A stretch of 64,000 nt of DNA from an uncultured Clostridia bacterium (lineage in GTDB: Bacteria > Bacillota > Clostridia > TANB77 > CAG-508), in contig CALXWW010000003.1 of assembly GCA_944392545.1 (NCBI GenBank), positions 1 through 64,000 of the forward strand. Reading direction: 5' to 3'. Below the pieces are notes generated by a model. It made no database searches and had not been told where the DNA came from. It worked only from the letters and a program-made list of their open reading frames with translations. Both the position numbers and the translations under genes were made by a program. This document shows, piece by piece, positions 45,013 to 53,433 of the stretch; positions within the stretch are counted from its first letter, which is position 1, and each line of letters opens with the position of its first letter.

Positions 45013-45522
45013 TACTTTTAAACTCCTTCATAACACTTCTAATAAATGTTATTCACAATAGAGATTGTCCTATCTCTCTATTTATATAAGTCCAAGAAGT
45101 TATGAAATTTTCTCATTTTTGAGAAAAAAGTTTAATTTTTTTTAAAAAAATCTAATTTCTTATCTCGATTTTTTCTAATAATAGTTATATTTTTTTCATT
45201 ATATGTAGCCTCTTCCATCAACTTTGTATGAACTAATCTTATAGTTTCAAAATACACCTAAAACATTAGACAAAATTCCAAAATAATTTTTATAAAAACT
45301 TCATTTAATCTATTTTTAAAATTATTCCTGCAGATTCATGTCGACCTCTGCACACCCGCAAACTGACTAAAACGTAACTCTAATTGGATAACTCATAAAA
45401 AAAGCAGGATAACTTTTAGTCACCTATACATATAAAGCAAAAAAGGGCAAACAAATTGCTTGCCCTTTTTTAATCGAAAGTATTATGTCACATTTTTTGT
45501 TATTTATATCTTCTTCCATTTT
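45013..45522. other. Gap in element A: terminator and no supported gene
   Basis: Contains a clear hairpin AAAAAGGGCAA...TTGCCCTTTTT (about 45439-45470). A minus-strand open stretch of about 40 codons near 45180-45260 lacks a ribosome site. Otherwise I see nothing. Confidence 0.5.
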
Positions 45523-45700
45523 TTAAATTTTCTTACAATATTCTTCATATTCTTTACTCCAAGTTACATCATAAGCTAATTCAAAGATATTAGATGCTGC
45601 TGAATCATCTTCAAAATATGCAATAAGTGGAGAAAAGAATAAATACAACAAAGGAATAAAAAGATAAACGATTGCCTCACATTCGCTTTCTAAGCCATTT
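45523..45700 (-). pseudogene. C-terminal scrap of a membrane protein
   Basis: A frame without a start codon, opening after a TAA, reads LESECEAIVYLFIPLLYLFF then SPLIAYFEDDSAASNIFELA and ends YCKKI. One membrane helix and a soluble tail. A relic at the edge of element A. Confidence 0.45.
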
Positions 45701-45802
45701 TTATTCTACATTTGGCAAATGTATCGCATAATATAACATTTTTAAAATTTGACTATTTTTTCATACTGAAAAATTTCAGCAATATCAAGCGTTTTTATAT
45801 TT

Positions 45803-45833
45803 CCCCCAAATTGTAAGACTTTACGGGGGTAAA
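45803..45833 (-). repeat. Element A attachment junction (right)
   Basis: Core TTTACCCCCGTA (minus) encodes peroxiredoxin FTPV. The element side GTAAAGTCTTACAATTTGGG is the inverted partner of the left arm. The C5/G5 runs stand out in this AT-rich DNA. Confidence 0.8.
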
Positions 45834-45974
45834 ATCTCCAGGGTGAGAGAATAATACTAACCATTTACCTTTATAGTCATTTAGTGATATATTCCCCATA
45901 GTTGTTACAGCTTCAAAATCAGGTGCTCTTTGTCCTATACGTACATTTCCGTTCATCATTATTTCATAATCCAT
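45822..45974 (-). pseudogene. Peroxiredoxin, N-terminal piece (residues 1-51)
   Basis: GGAGGG followed by ATG at 45974 opens [20 protein letters not shown], then [20 protein letters not shown] and PV, the classical start of a 1-Cys peroxiredoxin up to the residue before the peroxidatic Cys. After the element A core it reads KSYNLGEI and stops. With the middle (41 kb) and C-terminal (34 kb) pieces it makes a complete 234-residue protein without frame change. Confidence 0.92.
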
Positions 45975-46026
45975 ATATAACCCTCCAAATTAAATAATAA
46001 ATAGTTATTATTTGTTTATCTATAAA

Positions 46027-46076
46027 AAATAAACTTAATTCATTTCTATATATTTTATGAAATAAGTTTATTTTAG
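46027..46076 (-). terminator. Terminator after the NUDIX gene
   Basis: AAATAAACTTATTTCAT and ATGAATTAAGTTTATTT pair over a 14-16-bp stem just after the stop at 46101. Confidence 0.7.
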
Positions 46077-46100
46077 GTTACTATATTTATTTTTAAATTA

Positions 46101-46661
46101 TTATTTATAATTTTCTAATTTATCGTTTAACTTTTTATAGATAGGTTTCATTTTTTCTTCATTTGTAATTTCTAATACTTTATTTATATCTATCCATTTA
46201 ACTCCACTATTTTCGTCTGGTTTGATTGATATTATTTCGTTTTCATCTGCTTCGAATAAGAAACAGCAATCTAAATGTAAATGTGATGATACAAATTGTC
46301 CTCTCTTTATGTGACTATCTACACATAGTATTTGAATTCCATAAATACCATCACTTAATAATTTTAAATTTTTCAAACCAGTTTCTTCTTCTGCTTCTTT
46401 TAAAGCTACATTTAATAAATTACTATCTCCATCAGCATGTCCTCCTGTCCATGCCCATGATTTATATATATTATGGTATGCCATTAATACTTTTGTTCTT
46501 TCTTTGTTTATAATCCAGTTAGAAGCTGTAAAATGACACATTTTATTCTTTCTAGTAAATACGTCTTCAAATGTATCCATATATCTTAACATTAATTCTT
46601 TATCTGCTTCTTCTTGTTCATTATATGGTATATATTTTTCTAATTCTTCTTTTAACCTCAT
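46101..46661 (-). CDS. NUDIX hydrolase
   Basis: A 186-residue NUDIX protein. The box G-x5-E-x7-REUxEE-x2-EUG appears as GGHADGDSNLLNVALKEAEE followed by ETGL. The layout (long N-terminal arm, SNWIINKERTKVLMAYH before the box) resembles the YfcD/isopentenyl isomerase-like or ADP-ribose pyrophosphatase group. Substrate unknown. Fourteen bases downstream of a phosphoesterase gene, so likely one operon. Confidence 0.9.
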   Translation of the reverse strand: MRLKEELEKYIPYNEQEEADKELMLRYMDTFEDVFTRKNKMCHFTASNWIINKERTKVLMAYHNIYKSWAWTGGHADGDSNLLNVALKEAEEETGLKNLKLLSDGIYGIQILCVDSHIKRGQFVSSHLHLDCCFLFEADENEIISIKPDENSGVKWIDINKVLEITNEEKMKPIYKKLNDKLENYK

Positions 46662-46675
46662 TATTTATTCCTCTT

Positions 46676-47215
46676 TTACTTAAATTTTCTTTCTTTTATA
46701 ACATTTCCGGTTAAATCTTTAAGTACCAAACTTCCATTTTCTATTAATATATAACTATTTTTTGTGTTTTGCTTTGGCAATGAGATTGAACCAGGATTTG
46801 CAATTATTATATTACCTTTTTCTGTTATAAATCCTGTATGAAAATGACCATATATTAAAACATCAATTTTTTCTTCTGGTAAATGATCCATATTTATTTT
46901 ATGACCATGTGTGAATAAAAACTTCTTCCCATCAATATCAATTATAATGTTTTCCTTCATTTCAAATTCTGAAATCATTTGGTCAACTTCTGCATCACAA
47001 TTTCCTCTTACAGCTAATATTTTATCTTTCATAGAATTTAAAATATTTGCTACTTCCATAGGTGCATATTCTTTAGATAGCGGATTACGTGGTCCATGAT
47101 AGTATAAGTCTCCAAGAAGTATAATTTTGTCAGGGCATTCTTTGTCCAACACTTTTTTCATTTCTTTAATATAGTATGATGAACCATGTATATCGGACAT
47201 AACTATAAATTTCAT
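46676..47215 (-). CDS. YfcE-family metallophosphoesterase
   Basis: A 179-residue calcineurin-like phosphodiesterase. Metal-ligand motifs: MSDIHGS (D, H), LLGDLYYHGPRN (D), VRGNCDAEVD (N), FTHGH (H), YGHFHTGF (HxH). Like E. coli YfcE, it probably acts on phosphodiesters in the cytoplasm. Start preceded by AGAGGT. Confidence 0.92.
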   Translation of the reverse strand: MKFIVMSDIHGSSYYIKEMKKVLDKECPDKIILLGDLYYHGPRNPLSKEYAPMEVANILNSMKDKILAVRGNCDAEVDQMISEFEMKENIIIDIDGKKFLFTHGHKINMDHLPEEKIDVLIYGHFHTGFITEKGNIIIANPGSISLPKQNTKNSYILIENGSLVLKDLTGNVIKERKFK

Positions 47216-47327
47216 AAATTACCTCTTTTCTTCATTAATTATATAAAAATTAATAGCATAGCACTTCTAGTTAATATATTGTTTTTAATATATTAAATTA
47301 TTTATACTATGCTATTATATGTTGACC

Positions 47328-48914
47328 TTAAATTCTTGTAAATAATGGTTCTATGTTTTCTAACTTTAAACCTTTTTTAGGTTCAATTAATTCCCAGCTT
47401 TTTTCGTGTATATCTAAATACTTACGTATTTTCTCACATGCATTTGGCATAAATGGTTCAAATATGTTTGATAAATTTGCTATTATTACAGAACATGTAT
47501 ATATTGTATTGTTAAAACTTTCAATATCTTCTTTCTTCTGTATCCAAGGTTTTTGCTCATCATAATATTTGTTTGCTATTTCTACTAATTGCATTGCTAT
47601 ATCACTTGCACATTTAAATTCTAGTTTTTCTATGTTTTCGCCTACTAATTTATATGTTTCTTCTATTTTTTCTTTAATATCTTCATTTAGTATACCTGCT
47701 GGTACTTCTTCTAGCTCTTTAAATTTTAAAGTTCTATTTACTAAATTTCCAAATTTGTTTAATAATTCTCCGTTATTTGTCGCAATTAATGCTTCTATTG
47801 TAAAATTTGAGTCCTTTTTCTCTGGTCCATTATTAATTAAATGGAAACGTAATGGGTCTACTCCATATTGTTCTACTAATTCTATTGCTGGTGTTCCATT
47901 TCCTTTACTTTTTGATATTTTTTCATCATTTATATTTAAATATTCAGAAGAAACTACTGTATTTACTAAATGATAATTATCTTCCATTGCCATTAATAAG
48001 CTATTGAATATAATACTGTGGAATACAATATTATCCTTTCCATGTACCATATATATAGTTGGATCATATTCTTCTTTCCAGAATTCTTCCCAATTTTTTC
48101 CTAGCTCTTCACATTTTTTCATAGTAGCTGTTATATATCCTAGTACGGCTTCTATCCACACATACATTTTTTTAGACTCATATCCAGGTATTGGTATATC
48201 CACTCCCCAGTCTAAATCTCTAGTTACAGCTCTATCCACTAATCCTTGTTTTAAATATTTATTTGTCTCATTCTTTGCATTTACTCTCCATAGTCCATTA
48301 TTTTTCTCTACATATTCTTCTATATTCTTTTGGAATTTAGATAAAGCTAAATAAAGATTTTTATTTTCTTTTAATACTACTTTTTCTTTACACTCTAGGC
48401 AAACTCCATCCTTCATATCTTCAATAGTAGGAACGTATTGACAATTATCACATTGTTCAGCTTTAGTAGTTTGTCCGCATTTTGGACATGTTATTTCAAG
48501 TTCTCTATCTGATAAAAATTTATGACAATGATCACAATATGCTTGTGGTTCTAGTTTCTCATATATATATCCATTATCATATATTTTTTTAAACATTTTC
48601 ATAACCTCTTGTTTATGAAAATCTGTTTCTGTTTTAGTATACAAGTCATAAGAAAAATCAAATTTTTCTAATGTTTCTTTATCTCTTGTATGATAATATT
48701 CTGCTATTTCTCCTGGTAATTTCTTTTCTTTTTTAGCTCTTTCTGTTATTGGAGTTCCATGGCAGTCTGTTCCAGACACAAACATTACATTACATCCTTG
48801 TAATCTAAAATACCTTGCAAGGATATCTCCTGATATTAATCCTGCTATATGACCTAAATGTAAGTCACTATTTGCATATGGCCATGCACCACCTATTAAT
48901 ATGTTTTTTCTCAT
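47328..48914 (-). CDS. metG: Methionyl-tRNA synthetase
   Basis: Class I aminoacyl-tRNA synthetase, 528 residues, charging tRNA-Met. HIGH appears as YANSDLHLGHIAG, the KMSKS loop as EKISKSKGN. A four-Cys zinc insert with two knuckles (CDHCHKF, CPKCGQT, CDNC, CLECKE) lies about residues 120-180. There is no C-terminal EMAP/Trbp111 domain. I start at MRKNILIGG where AGGAGG is well placed; the frame extends eight codons further. No T-box leader was recognised. Confidence 0.96.
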   Translation of the reverse strand: MRKNILIGGAWPYANSDLHLGHIAGLISGDILARYFRLQGCNVMFVSGTDCHGTPITERAKKEKKLPGEIAEYYHTRDKETLEKFDFSYDLYTKTETDFHKQEVMKMFKKIYDNGYIYEKLEPQAYCDHCHKFLSDRELEITCPKCGQTTKAEQCDNCQYVPTIEDMKDGVCLECKEKVVLKENKNLYLALSKFQKNIEEYVEKNNGLWRVNAKNETNKYLKQGLVDRAVTRDLDWGVDIPIPGYESKKMYVWIEAVLGYITATMKKCEELGKNWEEFWKEEYDPTIYMVHGKDNIVFHSIIFNSLLMAMEDNYHLVNTVVSSEYLNINDEKISKSKGNGTPAIELVEQYGVDPLRFHLINNGPEKKDSNFTIEALIATNNGELLNKFGNLVNRTLKFKELEEVPAGILNEDIKEKIEETYKLVGENIEKLEFKCASDIAMQLVEIANKYYDEQKPWIQKKEDIESFNNTIYTCSVIIANLSNIFEPFMPNACEKIRKYLDIHEKSWELIEPKKGLKLENIEPLFTRI

Positions 48915-49001
48915 AAAAAAACCTCCTACTATCTTCAAAATGAAATTATATAAATTATAGCAAAGTAAACGCTACTTTGCTATACCCTTCCGCTTATCTT
49001 T

Positions 49002-49340
49002 TTAAACTTTATTCCAAAACCAATCTAAACTATTGTCTATGTTCTTTTTCTTTTTAACTGATGCTTCCATATCATCTATCCATAAATATGCAATAAATGA
49101 AAGTAATACAAAAATCAAATCAAATATCATTGTAAAGGTTATATCTGAAAGTACATCTGCTTCAAGTGTTGTAGCTGTTGTGTACATTATTGAATGTATT
49201 ATTAGTAAGCCTACAAATACGAAAAGCATTATAGCTGCTATTATACTTTTTTTGGTTTCTTTTGCAAGTATTAGAATAAGAGCAAATAATAAAGTTACTA
49301 TTAGTAGTGTTATTGGATTTGTGAAATTTATCATTGGCAT
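49002..49340 (-). CDS. Unknown small membrane protein
   Basis: A 112-residue protein with three membrane helices (about 8-25, 30-52, 65-90) and a basic C-terminus (VKKKKNIDNSLDWF). AGGAGGG lies upstream. It is located between glmM (23 bp upstream) and metG, probably co-transcribed with glmM. No family recognised. Confidence 0.68.
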   Translation of the reverse strand: MPMINFTNPITLLIVTLLFALILILAKETKKSIIAAIMLFVFVGLLIIHSIMYTTATTLEADVLSDITFTMIFDLIFVLLSFIAYLWIDDMEASVKKKKNIDNSLDWFWNKV

Positions 49341-49363
49341 ATTTAAAACCCTCCTTTTATATA

Positions 49364-50728
49364 TTAATTTAATTTTTTCTCAATAAGTTTTGCTAGTTCT
49401 TTAGCTTTTGTTTCTAAAACTTTTTTATCTGTACCTTCTATCATTACTCTTACTAGAGGTTCTGTTCCAGAAGGTCTTATTAAAACTCTACCATTTCCAG
49501 AAAACTCTTTTTCTAAGTTTTCTATTGCTGTCTTTATTTCTTCATCTTTTTCATAATTATATTTTTTATCTCCAGATACTTTGGCATTAACTAAAACTTG
49601 AGGATATATTTTTATTATATCACAAACTTTTGATGCCGACATATTTTTTTCTAAAATTATTTTTGTTAGCATCAATGATGTTAGAATTCCATCTCCCGTT
49701 GGATTGTAGTCTAACATAATAATATGCCCTGATTGCTCTCCTCCAAGATTGTATCCTTCTTTTAACATTTTTTCAAGTACATATCTATCTCCAACTTTTG
49801 TTTCTTCGAAATTAACATTGTTTGCCTCTGCATATTTCTTTAGTCCCAAATTACTCATTACTGTCGCAACTACAGTATCTTTATTAAGTTTTCCTTTTTC
49901 TTTCATATAGTTAGAAAATACTGCAAGCAATATATCTCCGTCTATTTCGTTTCCATTTTCATCAACGGCTAAGCATCTATCTCCATCTCCATCATATGCT
50001 ATTCCTAAGTTACACTTATTTTCTACAACATATTTTTTTAATACATCTAAATGTGTTGAGCCACAATTATCGTTTATATTTGTTCCATTAGGTGTATTAT
50101 TTAATATGTAGTGTTTTATCCCAAGTGCTGTAAATACTTTTTCTGCTACAACAGATGTTGCACCATTTGCTGTGTCTATTGCTACCACAAAATTTGAAGT
50201 ATCTAACTTTTCAAAGTCTTCTTCAAAGTTTTTTCTAAAGAAGTATACATATTCGTCAAGTAAATCTGTCCTTATTTCAGATACTCCTATTTTATCATTA
50301 ACTGCTGAAAAATCATCTAATTTTCCAGAATCCATTATTTCCTCTATTTCTTCTTCAAGTTCATCTGGAATTTTCATTCCTTTATTGCTAAAATATTTTA
50401 CTCCATTAAATTCATAAGTGTTATGCGATGCAGATATAACCACACTAGCATCTGCCTTTAATTTTTTTGTTAAGTATGCAACTCCTGGCGTTGGAAGTAC
50501 ACCTAAAATTTTAACGTTCGCACCATAACTTAAAAATCCTGATACCATAGCACTCTCTATTAAAGTTCCTGATATACGTGTATCTCTTCCTATTAATATT
50601 GTAGGTATATGGTCGGTATGTTTTGATAAAACATATGCACCTGCTTTTGCTACTCTATATACTAAATTAGGCGATAATTCAGTATTGGCAATTCTTCTAA
50701 TTCCATCTGTTCCAAAGTATTTTCTCAT
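49364..50728 (-). CDS. glmM: Phosphoglucosamine mutase
   Basis: Interconverts glucosamine-6-phosphate and glucosamine-1-phosphate for peptidoglycan precursor synthesis. 454 residues. Motifs: GTDGIRRIAN at the start, phosphoserine loop VVISASHNTYEFNG, metal loop YDGDGDRCLAVD, sugar loop GGEQSGHI, phosphate loop RPSGTEPLVRVM. Start preceded by GGAGGT. Confidence 0.96.
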   Translation of the reverse strand: MRKYFGTDGIRRIANTELSPNLVYRVAKAGAYVLSKHTDHIPTILIGRDTRISGTLIESAMVSGFLSYGANVKILGVLPTPGVAYLTKKLKADASVVISASHNTYEFNGVKYFSNKGMKIPDELEEEIEEIMDSGKLDDFSAVNDKIGVSEIRTDLLDEYVYFFRKNFEEDFEKLDTSNFVVAIDTANGATSVVAEKVFTALGIKHYILNNTPNGTNINDNCGSTHLDVLKKYVVENKCNLGIAYDGDGDRCLAVDENGNEIDGDILLAVFSNYMKEKGKLNKDTVVATVMSNLGLKKYAEANNVNFEETKVGDRYVLEKMLKEGYNLGGEQSGHIIMLDYNPTGDGILTSLMLTKIILEKNMSASKVCDIIKIYPQVLVNAKVSGDKKYNYEKDEEIKTAIENLEKEFSGNGRVLIRPSGTEPLVRVMIEGTDKKVLETKAKELAKLIEKKLN

Positions 50729-50772
50729 TTTAAACCTCCTATTTTCATAACATAGTTATGCATTATCATTAA

Positions 50773-51525
50773 TTATTTAACTCTCTTTGGAGTAAAAACT
50801 CTAAAATAATATGGTTGTATGTCACTTAGTATATCACAAACCCATATTATATTACCATTTTTTTTTGTAACTTTTATATTTGGAAATGCTTTTAACATTT
50901 TCTCATTTGAAAAATATGTATCCACAAATTCTTTTATTTCTGGCTTTTCATATAATTCGGTATATGTTTCTAAGTATTTGTCAACTCCTTGTATGTCTAA
51001 GTTATAACCGTTTACTAGTCTTACAAAAAACATCTTTAAAGCGAAGCAAGTTAATAGAAAATCTATAAAGATAATTATTGTTAATATTATTGTAAAATTT
51101 TTTAGTACTTTTTTTGGTATTTTTTCTATTAATCTATCTACTTTAGGATTTATATGCGTCATTAGATATATTGCAAGTAATCCCCAGAATATTGAAAACC
51201 ATACACATACTCTACCATTAATATTAAATGGCATACTAGAATAATCCCACCATTTAATATCAAACATAATTTCTCCTACTAAACTAACAATATATTCTAA
51301 TACTGAACCAATAATAAATCCTCCAAAAAATAACGTATAATTATTCTTCTTAAATTTCTGTAGACCTATTATCATTACGACAGCACCTAAACCATATACT
51401 CCACAGAAAGGTCCATATAAAAAGCTTTTTCTACTTTCTATTACTCCCTTTGTTAATAATCCAAATATAGTTTCAATTATAAAACCTATTATACTATATA
51501 TAATAAAATATGCAAGTATTTGCAT
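50773..51525 (-). CDS. Putative ABC-transporter permease-like membrane protein (PF06541 type)
   Basis: A 251-residue protein with about six helices. FIIYSIIGFIIETIF, SRKSFLYGPFCGVYGLGAV, EYIVSLVGEIMFDIKWWDYS and NGRVCVWFSIFWG follow the family named 'putative ABC transporter permease' (PF06541), whose function is unproved. The ATG at 51525 has no ribosome site. A GTG at 51656 with AAAGGAT upstream opens a 14-codon frame that closes in an A-rich run, so the true start is uncertain. Confidence 0.78.
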   Translation of the reverse strand: MQILAYFIIYSIIGFIIETIFGLLTKGVIESRKSFLYGPFCGVYGLGAVVMIIGLQKFKKNNYTLFFGGFIIGSVLEYIVSLVGEIMFDIKWWDYSSMPFNINGRVCVWFSIFWGLLAIYLMTHINPKVDRLIEKIPKKVLKNFTIILTIIIFIDFLLTCFALKMFFVRLVNGYNLDIQGVDKYLETYTELYEKPEIKEFVDTYFSNEKMLKAFPNIKVTKKNGNIIWVCDILSDIQPYYFRVFTPKRVK

Positions 51526-51691
51526 AATTGTAAAACCAAATATAGTAATTTTTTTCTTTTCTTTCTTTTTATTTTTGCTGTTATCTTCGCATATTTCTTG
51601 ACTTATTTCTTTTATTCTTTTTGTTGTGTATCAATTTCTATATTATTTTCTATCACAAGCTATATCCTTTCATATATATTATAATATTACA

Positions 51692-53395
51692 TTACATCTT
51701 GTCTGGCATTTTTATTCCTAAAAGTCCGGCACCATTTTTCAATAGAATATTAGTACAATATGTTAAATATATTCTAGCTTCTTGCATTTTTTTATCATCG
51801 CATATAATTTTATTTTCATTATAAAAGCTACTAAATAATTGTGCTATATTGATTAAATACCTTGATATAATATATGGTTCATTTTTATCTGCTGCTTGTT
51901 TTACTATGCTTCCAAAATTATACATTTCTTTTATTAAATTTACTGACGCATTATCTTGAAGTAATTCCACATTTATAGTATTTATATTTGGTATTTTATT
52001 TACCTTTTCAAGTATGCTATTAGTACGTACATACATGTATTGTAAATATGGTCCTGTTTCACCGTTAAAGTTAAGCATTGTATCCCAATCAAATATTTCG
52101 TCCTTTATTCTACTATTATATAAATCATTAAATATTACAGCGCCAATGCCTACTTTTTTCGCAACTTCTTCTTTGTTTTCTAAATCACTATTTTTTTCTT
52201 CAATAACTTTAGATACTCTAGATATTGCTTCATTTAGTAAGTCTTCTAGTTTTATAATATTTCCCTCTCTTGTAGACATTTTACCTGTCTTTAATTGTAC
52301 CATACCAAATGGAACATGTATTAATCCATCTGTATATTTTTTATCTAATCCTAGCAATTTTGCAGTTTCAAATACTTGCTTAAAATGAAGTATTTGTTCA
52401 TAGGAAGTAACATATATAGCTTTATCAAAGTTATATGTTCTTGCTCTATACATTATTGCTGCTAAATCACGTGTGGCATAGGTTGTAGAACCATTTGTTT
52501 TTTCTATAATACATGGAGGCATATCATATTCATCTAAATTAATAACTCTTGCACCTTCTGATTCTACTAACTTTCCTGTTTTTTCTAAGATGCTAACTAT
52601 TTCTGCCATTTTATCAGAATAAAAAGCTTCTCCATTTAATGAATCAAAGTGTACATCTAGTAGGTCATAAACTCTTTGAAATTCTTTTAGACTTAATTTT
52701 CTAAACTCTTGCCATAATTCAGTACAATATTCATCTCCATCTTCTAGTTTCTTAAAGTTATTTCTACATTCTTCTAATACACTTTCATCTTCTTTACATA
52801 GATTATTAATCCTTACATAAATTTTGGTAAGCTCGTCTATAGGGTTGCTTTCTATATCATACTCTTTGCCCCATCTTTTATATCCTTCAATAAGTTTTCC
52901 AAATTGAGTTCCATAATCACCCAAATGATTTATTCCAATCACGTTATATCCTAAAAATTTATATATGTTGTATAAGGCATTTCCAATTACTGTTGAACGT
53001 AAATGTCCTATATGAAAAGGTTTTGCAATGTTTGGTGAAGAGTAATCTATTACTATCGTTTTATTTTCTCCAATATTGCTATTTCCAAATTCACTTTGTT
53101 TATTACTAAATTCCTCTAAAACAGTTTTTACTAGTGCTAATGGGTTTATATAAAAATTTAGATATCCATTTACCACTTCTATTTTAGAAATTAATTCTTC
53201 TTCAAATTTTAGTTGTTCTTTTATATCGTTTGCTATCATTTGTGGGGCTTTTTTTAGTTCCCTTGCAAGTTTAAAACATGGAAGAGAGTAATCTCCCATT
53301 TCTTTGTTTGCTGGTACTTCTATATATTCATAAATATTATCTATATTAGTAACTTTTTTTACTTCTTCAGCTATTATATTTTTAAAATCTAACAT
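51692..53395 (-). CDS. argS: Arginyl-tRNA synthetase
   Basis: Charges tRNA-Arg; 567 residues. Add-1 domain at the N-terminus (about 1-110), HIGH motif IAKPFHIGHLRSTVIG, KMSTREGN in place of KMSKS, and the DALR anticodon-binding domain at the end. It contains only AGA-type and few CGN codons. Given the CGG behaviour proposed here, the set of tRNA-Arg species it charges is of interest. Start preceded by GAGGAGGG. Confidence 0.96.
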   Translation of the reverse strand: MLDFKNIIAEEVKKVTNIDNIYEYIEVPANKEMGDYSLPCFKLARELKKAPQMIANDIKEQLKFEEELISKIEVVNGYLNFYINPLALVKTVLEEFSNKQSEFGNSNIGENKTIVIDYSSPNIAKPFHIGHLRSTVIGNALYNIYKFLGYNVIGINHLGDYGTQFGKLIEGYKRWGKEYDIESNPIDELTKIYVRINNLCKEDESVLEECRNNFKKLEDGDEYCTELWQEFRKLSLKEFQRVYDLLDVHFDSLNGEAFYSDKMAEIVSILEKTGKLVESEGARVINLDEYDMPPCIIEKTNGSTTYATRDLAAIMYRARTYNFDKAIYVTSYEQILHFKQVFETAKLLGLDKKYTDGLIHVPFGMVQLKTGKMSTREGNIIKLEDLLNEAISRVSKVIEEKNSDLENKEEVAKKVGIGAVIFNDLYNSRIKDEIFDWDTMLNFNGETGPYLQYMYVRTNSILEKVNKIPNINTINVELLQDNASVNLIKEMYNFGSIVKQAADKNEPYIISRYLINIAQLFSSFYNENKIICDDKKMQEARIYLTYCTNILLKNGAGLLGIKMPDKM

Positions 53396-53433
53396 TTTAT
53401 TAATTCTGCCCTCCTCTTTGTTACATATTTATT

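Larger units (their letters stand above)
41068..45828. mobile_element. Element A: serine-recombinase element (~4.8 kb) inserted in the same peroxiredoxin gene
   Basis: The ends share the core TACGGGRGTAAA (41062-41073 and 45822-45833), which encodes FTPV of the peroxiredoxin. Just inside lie 21-22-nt inverted arms (GTAAAGTCTT...GGGG at left; CCCC...AAGACTTTAC at right), the layout expected for a serine-integrase attP split by integration. Contents: AAA/DUF4143 ATPase, three 32-bp-spaced repeats, a small membrane protein, a serine recombinase, its small upstream ORF and a gene scrap. Confidence 0.87.

Noticed and set aside
45180..45300. Minus-strand ORF of about 40 codons (YFETIRLVHTKLMEEATYNE...)
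   Set aside because: No ribosome site and no recognisable family; probably a relic or chance.
34507..45828. A single 11.3-kb element in the peroxiredoxin gene
   Set aside because: The middle piece with the catalytic Cys at 40957-41064, flanked by two different sets of arms, shows two separate insertions.
48915..49000. T-box leader for metG (and likewise for argS)
   Set aside because: The spaces are too short and no T-box consensus (AGGGTGGNACCGCG-like) was found.
51526..51657. N-terminal extension of the PF06541 protein from GTG at 51656
   Set aside because: The GTG frame ends after 14 codons and joins the main frame only by a -1 change in an A-run; the extension is not a known part of the family. 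Kept as an uncertainty on the start.
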